This document shows, one piece after another, positions 58,265 to 64,000 of a DNA stretch of 64,000 nt (its first letter is position 1; the number at the start of each line of letters is the position of its first letter). Location: the NCBI GenBank assembly GCA_016293915.1, contig JAEDCY010000003.1, forward strand, positions 62,001 to 126,000. Direction: 5' to 3'. The translations under genes and the position numbers were made by a program. The stretch comes from Treponema sp. (GTDB taxonomy: Bacteria > Spirochaetota > Spirochaetia > Treponematales > Treponemataceae). The notes below the pieces were generated by a model. That model had not been told where the DNA came from, made no database searches, and saw only the letters and a list, made by a program, of their open reading frames with translations.

Positions 58265-59386
58265 TTCTGAAACTTTCTGACATCTTTTTTTGCACAATTC
58301 GAAAATGCCGTTTTCGTCCTTTTGAACCAGGATGGAGCGGCGTTTTCCTTTATCCTGAGCATTGAGGGCGCAGACTGCTTCGAAGGTGGTGCCACTGCCG
58401 GCGAAGAAGTCTAGAATAAGGGCGTCTTTCGGCTGGCGGGTAATTTCTATTAAATGTTTGATAAGACTGACAGGCTTGGGATTGTCAAAAGCGCCAGACT
58501 GTCCAAGCAGTTCGTCTAAGTGGTGTTGGGCTGCACGGGTTGTTTCTTTTGGTTCTATTATATTGCGAGGAATAACCTCAGATTCTTCTTCGTTGAAAAT
58601 CTTTAAACGCGGAACCTTGTCGTAAGCGGGTGGCTGTCCCCAGAATATGCGGTTATCTGCAATCAGCTCTTTCATGTGAGCTTCGTCTGTCTGCCACTGG
58701 CGGGTCCAGACTTTACCGCTTGGAGAAACTATCGAATAGTAGTTTTTGTGATTCGGATTTGAACGCTTTTCTGTAAAAGAAATGCTGCCGGAAAACCAGT
58801 TTCCACGAGGATCGCTGTCGGCGTTTGTTGTAGCCCAGTCTGTCTGCTGGATTTCGCGGAAGGCAGGAAGCTGCTTTTTATCGCGGGCATAACAGAGAGT
58901 ATGCTGCTGCAATGTACGTGACCAGGTATCTTTTTTCCCCTTACCATGCAGCCACATAAAATCATTTACAAAATTTTCTTCATCAAAAATCTGATCGCAA
59001 AGCAGCTTTAATGTATAGAGCTCGCTCTGATCAATTGCAATGAAAATACAGCCGCTAGATTTGAGAAGAGGGCGGGCCGTAAGAAGCCGGCGCTGCATAA
59101 AGCTGAGCCACTGGCTGTGTCGGTCTGCCTCGCCACTTCCGTCCCGAACTTTAAAATTGTCGTTATAGGTAAAATCATTACCTGTATTGTATGGCGGATC
59201 TATGTAGATTAAATCAACTGCTCCGGAAAAATCTTTCTGAAGTTTTTTTAAAACCGGATAGTTATCGCCTTTAATAAGAAGGTGATTGAAGTCTGTTGGA
59301 AGCGGCGGTTCAAATGTAGCGCCACTCAAAAAATCAGGCGAGTCAGCAGCTTCAGGATAGTCTGTCCAGATAAATTGCAGGGGCAT
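58205..59386 (-). CDS. Adenine-specific DNA methyltransferase, beta class (orphan type)
   Basis: 393 aa. Catalytic motif DPPY at 63-66 (YIDPPYNTGNDF) precedes the AdoMet motif FAGSGTT at 328-334, the order of beta-class N6-adenine enzymes and like type III Mod proteins. The ~170-residue middle part is the probable target-recognition region. It is shorter than typical type III Mod, and no restriction gene is adjacent. It has its own TTGCTC-N17-TATAAT promoter ending six bases before the ATG, with no Shine-Dalgarno. Its G+C looks higher than that of the surrounding genes, a possible sign of transfer. Confidence 0.9.
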   Translation of the reverse strand: MPLQFIWTDYPEAADSPDFLSGATFEPPLPTDFNHLLIKGDNYPVLKKLQKDFSGAVDLIYIDPPYNTGNDFTYNDNFKVRDGSGEADRHSQWLSFMQRRLLTARPLLKSSGCIFIAIDQSELYTLKLLCDQIFDEENFVNDFMWLHGKGKKDTWSRTLQQHTLCYARDKKQLPAFREIQQTDWATTNADSDPRGNWFSGSISFTEKRSNPNHKNYYSIVSPSGKVWTRQWQTDEAHMKELIADNRIFWGQPPAYDKVPRLKIFNEEESEVIPRNIIEPKETTRAAQHHLDELLGQSGAFDNPKPVSLIKHLIEITRQPKDALILDFFAGSGTTFEAVCALNAQDKGKRRSILVQKDENGIFELCKKRCQKVSELFEQSAALQVEPLFISFTH

Positions 59387-59392
59387 AAAATT

Positions 59393-59421
59393 ATTATAAA
59401 ATTTCTTTGATTATTGAGCAA
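59393..59421 (-). promoter_or_regulatory. Sigma-70 promoter of the methyltransferase gene
   Basis: TTGCTC (59416-59421), 17 bp, TATAAT (59393-59398) on the minus strand, then six bases to the ATG. Confidence 0.72.
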
Positions 59422-59478
59422 GAATACTAAACTTCTGAAAAAAAGACCGTATATTATTAAAGCACTAAGGAGAAGTAA

Positions 59479-61641
59479 ATGGTAAACGCAGAAACAAACA
59501 AAAAATCAATTTTACAGACTATTATTGACCTTTCAGGAAAGCTCGAAGGCTGTAAGCTTGAAGAGAATGTTCTTAAAACAGAAAGAGGAAATCTTGAACG
59601 CCTTGCAAAATATCTTAATATTGATGAAACTTCTGCTGTATTTTTTACTGTAATTTTTTATCTTCAGATGCAGGAGTCTGCAGCCTCGTCTCTTGCAGAA
59701 ATTGCAGATTTTCTTGAGATTCCCCATATTACTATTTTACTTTATTCACAGAATTTTAATTTACTTCAAAAGAAGTTTTTGATAGGACAGAAAAAAGCAG
59801 AATCCAGACTGGCTCGCAGAAGCGAAAGAAATGGCGGCTATGAAATTCCTGATTCTGTTGTAGAAAGTATCGTCGAAGGAACACCCATTATTCAGGTTGA
59901 AGAAACTCTCGAAACAACCGACAAGATTTTTATGAATTTCTTTACGCTATTTAAAAACTGTTTCAGGAATTCTAATGTTGATGAAGATTTTTACAGAACA
60001 GTTGCAACTTATGAAAGGAAGTACGAGCAGGACGAAATCATGCAAAATATAAAAAGGGAGTTTCCTGAAGATCTGGAATCTCGAATAATTTTGTATTTAC
60101 TCAGTTCATTTTGTATTTCTGGAAAAACTCTTGTAGATGATGATTCTGATTTTCTTACTGATGTTCTTGGAATGTTTATAAAATATTCACGCTGCCATCG
60201 CTTAAGCCAAAAGGATGATATTCTTTTTGAAAGAAATCTTATTATAGATAGTTTTGAGCAAATCGCCGGTGATTTCAGACGTGGTTCACGATATGCTACA
60301 ATTTTAAAATTGAGTTCCGAGGGGCTTAAAACACTTTTTGGCAGTCAGGCAGAAAAATATGCAGAAGCTGAATATCAAAAATCTGACCTGGAAATTACAA
60401 TTGATGCGCTTCACGAATTTGCAATTACTTATGAAAAGCGTATGTCACCTCTGCTGAAAAAACGAGAACTGGCCTCCCTGGAAAAGAAATTTGCAGAGTT
60501 GCCTTTCTTCAAAAAAATCATAAAAACAAAGCTTGACCCAATGGAAAGATATTTTCTTTATGATTGTTCCAAGGATTTTCTTGATGGTAATGAATCCTGT
60601 CTTTGCTCTACTCTAAGTGATTTATATGCAAAGACAAATGCGTATTTTATAAATCTTCGAAAAATGCTTGATGAAAAAGATCCTTTAAGCACAAACGGTT
60701 TTATTGAAATTGAAAAAAATGATGTCGTCGAAAAAACAACTGTAACTCTAAGCGACCGCACCATTGAATTGATTTATGGCAAGAATGCAGACCTCTATAA
60801 AAAGAAGCCGGTTTGCAACAGGAATATTCTTGAGCCTGAAAAGCTCAAGGAAAAGCAGCTTTTTTATTCTGAGACAGTTCAGAAGCAGATTGACATGCTG
60901 GAGGAAAGTCTTTCTCAAAAAAATCTTGTTGCCATGCAGAAACGACTCGAATCGAAAGGACTTCCAAAAGGCGTTGCAGTTCTTCTTTATGGCGCGCCTG
61001 GAACCGGAAAGACTGAAACTGTTTATCAGCTTGCGAAAAAGACAAACAGAAAAATCCTTCATGTTGATATTTCTGAATCAAAATCCATGTGGTTTGGTGA
61101 AAGTGAAAAAATTGTAAAAAAGATTTTTACAAATTACAGGAAGCTCTGTCAGACAGCAGAACGCCGTCACGAGAATACACCTATTCTTTTGTTTAACGAG
61201 GCCGATGCTCTTATTTCTAAACGAAAGGATGTTACAAGCGGAAACTGTGCGCAGACAGAAAATGCCATTCAGAACATCCTTCTGGAAGAAATGGAAAAGC
61301 TGGACGGAATTATTTTTGCAACAACAAACCTCTGCAACAATATGGACAAAGCCTTTGAACGACGCTTTCTTTTTAAGGTTGAATACGAAAAGCCAAGCCT
61401 TGAGGCTCGCAAAAAAATCTGGGGAAGCAAGCTGCCGGAGCTTGGCGACGAAGATTTGAGCCGCCTTGCTGATCGTTTTGATTTTTCCGGTGGCGAAATT
61501 GACAATATTGTGCGAAAATGTGAAATGACAGAAATCATAAAAGGAGCTCTTCCTTCTTATGACGAAATCGCTGAACTCTGCGAGAATGAACGTCTTGAAA
61601 AAGAAGAAAAAGAATGTCGCGTAGGCTTTTGTCTTGATTAA
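59479..61641 (+). CDS. AAA+ ATPase with long helical N-terminal region
   Basis: 720 aa. Residues 1-~450 are mostly helical without a known domain. The C-terminal AAA module (about 480-690) has Walker A GAPGTGKTE at 505-513, Walker B FNEAD with Asn573 where Asp is common and Glu574 kept, sensor-1 IIFATTN, and the arginine-finger region KAFERRFLFK. The final part (FSGGEIDNIVRKCEM) is the sensor-2/lid. It belongs to the COG0464-like group; function unknown. AGGAG precedes the ATG. Next gene, the PcfJ-like protein, follows by 28 bp. Confidence 0.85.
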   Translation: MVNAETNKKSILQTIIDLSGKLEGCKLEENVLKTERGNLERLAKYLNIDETSAVFFTVIFYLQMQESAASSLAEIADFLEIPHITILLYSQNFNLLQKKFLIGQKKAESRLARRSERNGGYEIPDSVVESIVEGTPIIQVEETLETTDKIFMNFFTLFKNCFRNSNVDEDFYRTVATYERKYEQDEIMQNIKREFPEDLESRIILYLLSSFCISGKTLVDDDSDFLTDVLGMFIKYSRCHRLSQKDDILFERNLIIDSFEQIAGDFRRGSRYATILKLSSEGLKTLFGSQAEKYAEAEYQKSDLEITIDALHEFAITYEKRMSPLLKKRELASLEKKFAELPFFKKIIKTKLDPMERYFLYDCSKDFLDGNESCLCSTLSDLYAKTNAYFINLRKMLDEKDPLSTNGFIEIEKNDVVEKTTVTLSDRTIELIYGKNADLYKKKPVCNRNILEPEKLKEKQLFYSETVQKQIDMLEESLSQKNLVAMQKRLESKGLPKGVAVLLYGAPGTGKTETVYQLAKKTNRKILHVDISESKSMWFGESEKIVKKIFTNYRKLCQTAERRHENTPILLFNEADALISKRKDVTSGNCAQTENAIQNILLEEMEKLDGIIFATTNLCNNMDKAFERRFLFKVEYEKPSLEARKKIWGSKLPELGDEDLSRLADRFDFSGGEIDNIVRKCEMTEIIKGALPSYDEIAELCENERLEKEEKECRVGFCLD

Positions 61642-61669
61642 GATTGATTATATTTGATTAAGGTTTTTC

Positions 61670-63223
61670 ATGAATCGTTTCTGGGGATATGACATTATAA
61701 AAAACTCTTTTGTGCCGCGCCAGGATGAATCGCTTTCAGTTTTCCCTACCATTATAAACATAAAGCAGAAAACGGTTTTCTGCCGCCAGCACAAGCGGTG
61801 GGAAAACATTGCCGCCTTCCAGCAGAATGTGCTGAAGACCGCCTGCGGAAAACTTTACACCGGCCCTTTTACACAGGATGAAACTATTTTTAATTATAAT
61901 TATGTCGTAAGCAAAAAAGAGGGCAACTGGTATATCAAGGTTAATTCACAGACGGTCTCAACAAAAAACAGACGCCTGCTGGAAAACATTTACGAAGTAA
62001 ACACTAAAAGAAAGCGTCTTTTCAAAAACGGAACACCGATTTTTGAGCGTAAAGATCTGACCGGAGTTCTCTGCAAGGAAATCACTTCTGAAATCTTACG
62101 CGACATGGGAGCGGCCTACAAGGAAGAGTTTGGCATCTGCCCTACGGTTGCCTCAAAGCTCGGGGGCTTAAGTGTTATTCTGGGCTATATGCTCAGCCCT
62201 TTCAACATCAACTTTTACCGCATTGCCCAACACTGGGGCTTGAATCCTTACGACCCGGATTTTGCGGCTCTTTCTTCGGGCAACACCCCGACAGCAGAAA
62301 ACGAAATGTTTGACAGCATGGGCATTAAGCCGACAAAAACGCTACGCAAGCTTTATCAAAAATTTCCTCAGAGCGTAATCTGCTATGCGGCCGCTCAGGA
62401 TATGGGCTTTACCGATGTAAATCTTCTTCAAAAATCCCCTGCTCCATCTTTTTACGCTTTTCTAAAATACTTTATGATTTCTTTTGCGGGCGGCCAGATT
62501 ACTTACATTATCCGGGAACCGCTCAAGCAATTTGTACGCGACATGCTTGCCCTTTCAAAGCAAAAAACCGTGTGGAATTCTATCGAGCGCACCGTGGGCT
62601 TTTTTGCAAATCACACAGTCTCACCAATAATCATTACTGATGCAATCAATATGTATTATGTATGCTCCCGTCATCTTACAAATCAGGAAAAAAAAGAAGT
62701 AATGCGTGAGGGCTTTAATCAGTACACCCATGACTTTTTTCTCCGACGACAGGAGCAGCTGAATCTTGAAGGATTAATATCAAGCCACAAGGTTGAGGCT
62801 AATGTTCCTTTTACCATCGAGCCTGAATTTATGGCTCTGGAGTATAAGGCCGGTCGTCAGTTCCGGGAAAATCCGGTTACCAAAGAGCTGGAAGAAGTGC
62901 CCGATAAAGAACGCTTCTGTTTTTATGTAGCAAAGGATAGTTATACCCTCAAACAAATCGGAAGCGCAATGAGCAACTGCGTTGGCTGGGGTTACAAGAA
63001 TGCGGTGCTGGAAAGGCGGGCAACAATTGTCTATGCAATGTTCCAGAACAAATACCGCATATGCATAGAGGTAACTCCGGACTTTTCAATAAGGCAGGCA
63101 CTGGGCCCTCATAACACTCAGCTTTGTGATGACGCTCTTCAAGCTTTTTTCGAATGGTGCGACAAAAAAGATATCAAAAGACCCCACGCCTTCGGACAAA
63201 TTCATGTTGCTCCGCGCGGGTAA
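61670..63223 (+). CDS. PcfJ-like protein
   Basis: 517 aa. The C-terminal ~130 residues match the PcfJ family known from conjugative plasmids and phages: ERFCFYVAKDSYTLKQIGSA, the MSNCVGWGY motif (usually HCVG), IVYAMFQNKYRICIEVTP, and IRQALGPHNTQ. The N-terminal 380 residues are unassigned. Biochemical role unknown. G+C is visibly higher than in neighbours. AAGG lies six bases before the ATG; likely in one operon with the AAA+ gene. Confidence 0.75.
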   Translation: MNRFWGYDIIKNSFVPRQDESLSVFPTIINIKQKTVFCRQHKRWENIAAFQQNVLKTACGKLYTGPFTQDETIFNYNYVVSKKEGNWYIKVNSQTVSTKNRRLLENIYEVNTKRKRLFKNGTPIFERKDLTGVLCKEITSEILRDMGAAYKEEFGICPTVASKLGGLSVILGYMLSPFNINFYRIAQHWGLNPYDPDFAALSSGNTPTAENEMFDSMGIKPTKTLRKLYQKFPQSVICYAAAQDMGFTDVNLLQKSPAPSFYAFLKYFMISFAGGQITYIIREPLKQFVRDMLALSKQKTVWNSIERTVGFFANHTVSPIIITDAINMYYVCSRHLTNQEKKEVMREGFNQYTHDFFLRRQEQLNLEGLISSHKVEANVPFTIEPEFMALEYKAGRQFRENPVTKELEEVPDKERFCFYVAKDSYTLKQIGSAMSNCVGWGYKNAVLERRATIVYAMFQNKYRICIEVTPDFSIRQALGPHNTQLCDDALQAFFEWCDKKDIKRPHAFGQIHVAPRG

Positions 63224-63438
63224 AAGTTATACAAAATCATGCAGTTTATCTCGCAGCCCTTGTTCTACCACTCTTATTTTGTCTAGGTATTTTTTTTGCA
63301 AAAATTTCAAAGTTTTTGCATTTTTTTGGAATTTAGGAAGGCCTGCCTGCCTATATTGTTAACACCATAAATCAATAACACAAACAATTTGATCTCTCTT
63401 TTTATTTTTTTGACATTTTAATATGCCAGGAGTTTTCT
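63224..63438. other. AT-rich spacer before the sigma-factor gene
   Basis: 215 bp. It has long T-runs (TATTTTTTTTGC, 63288-63299) and a GAAGGCCTGCCTGCC segment, but no gene and no terminator stem that can be shown. Confidence 0.5.
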
Positions 63439-64000
63439 ATGTCTATGTCCATCTTTCCACACTTCAACACTCTTTCTCGTGATGAGGAATACCAGCTAGC
63501 TCTTCAGGCTAAGAAGGGTGATAAAAAAGCCCGCAATACCCTTATTCTTTCCAACATTCCTTTCGCGATAAAATATTCCCTCAGCTTCTTGGGCTATAAA
63601 ATTGACCCGGAAGATCTTTCTCAAATAGGTCTTATCGGTCTGATTGAAGCCGTAGACAAATTTGATGGCGGAAAGGGCTTTCGTGTTATAACTTATGCAA
63701 AATGGTGGATTCGTAAAGAAATTGAAGAGGCTGCCGGAAAAACCAGAAAAGAGTCTTCTACTACACCTTTTTCCAGACTGGTTAAAAACGAACCGGACTT
63801 TGATGAAGAAGCATTTATTTCATCTCTTGGCGACAATTCTGAAAATCCGGTTGAAGAAGAGTGCATCGAAAACGAAAAGCACTACCGTGTAAGAAAGGCA
63901 CTCGACGGGCTTTCTGAAAGAGACTCTGACATTATTAACCGCCATTACGGTCTTGACGGCAGGGAAGAAGAATCATTTAATGATATTGCCGAAAGCTATG
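63439..64000 (+). CDS. Sigma-70 family RNA polymerase sigma factor (runs off the window)
   Basis: First 187 codons visible. Region 1.2/2.1 (LSRDEEYQLALQAKKGDKKA, then LILSNIPFAIKYS), 2.2-2.4 (DPEDLSQIGLIGLIEAVDKF, then ITYAKWWIRKEIEEA) and the start of region 4 (LSERDSDIINRHYGLDG). Region 1.1 is missing and region 3 is short, so it is an alternative, RpoH/RpoS-like factor rather than the housekeeping one. AGGAG lies six bases before the ATG at 63439. The C-terminal end lies outside. Confidence 0.9.
   Translation, partial: MSMSIFPHFNTLSRDEEYQLALQAKKGDKKARNTLILSNIPFAIKYSLSFLGYKIDPEDLSQIGLIGLIEAVDKFDGGKGFRVITYAKWWIRKEIEEAAGKTRKESSTTPFSRLVKNEPDFDEEAFISSLGDNSENPVEEECIENEKHYRVRKALDGLSERDSDIINRHYGLDGREEESFNDIAESY

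Overview
The window comes from a low-GC spirochaete, most probably a Treponema of the gut, rumen or oral type. The support is RpoB and RpoC sequences that read as treponemal, an Asn at the rifampicin position of RpoB, the order of ribosomal genes, and an HprK/HPr pair. The genus is an inference from remembered protein sequences, not from a search. Nearly all of 15.3-43.9 kb is one block of minus-strand housekeeping genes. No rRNA operon, CRISPR array, intact insertion sequence or prophage was seen.

Layout. 0-9.2 kb (mostly minus): the start of uvrB, an HtrA-type protease, radC, a small plus-strand glucosaminidase lipoprotein, a UMP-kinase-like protein, a three-gene ECF sigma / anti-sigma / membrane TIG-transglutaminase operon, and cysS. 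9.2-15.3 kb: a repeat-rich spacer, then murB, a double cyclic-nucleotide-domain regulator, a secreted protein of unknown function and a DUF192 lipoprotein on the plus strand, followed by TPR and PilZ proteins on the minus strand. 15.3-43.9 kb: the transcription/translation block, read from high to low coordinates: tRNA-Thr, rpmG, tRNA-Trp, secE, nusG, rplKAJL, rpoBC; rpsL-rpsG; tuf; then the S10-spc-alpha run from rpsJ to rplQ, ending in a small zinc-ribbon gene and a terminator. Four intrinsic terminators and several good sigma-70 promoters divide it. 44-59 kb: mixed single genes (cysE, radA, hsp20, pgsA, a kinase, a Nudix enzyme, LysM and lipoprotein genes) and a regulatory cluster of holA, lexA, ptsH, hprK, hpf and rpoN. 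58.2-63.2 kb: an accessory-looking stretch with an orphan-type DNA methyltransferase facing away from an AAA+ ATPase / PcfJ-like gene pair. The window ends inside a sigma-70-family gene.

Links between genes. RpoN (sigma-54) is encoded at 55.4-56.8 kb, and the hsp20 gene has a textbook -24/-12 sigma-54 promoter with an upstream inverted repeat that could bind an activator. HprK and HPr are adjacent and lie next to hpf and rpoN, recalling the rpoN-hpf-pts cluster of proteobacteria. Several single genes (murB, pilZ gene, hprK, methyltransferase) lack a Shine-Dalgarno sequence and have a -10 box only 6-9 bp before the start codon, which suggests leaderless mRNAs.

The most interesting less-described items are: a probable small RNA gene at 45.0-45.1 kb with its own consensus promoter and terminator; a transglutaminase-fold membrane protein that has lost its catalytic Cys and is co-encoded with an ECF sigma/anti-sigma pair; the ~460-nt tuf leader; the AAA+/PcfJ/methyltransferase group; and a family of at least six intergenic palindromic repeats with conserved flanks and a variable hairpin core.
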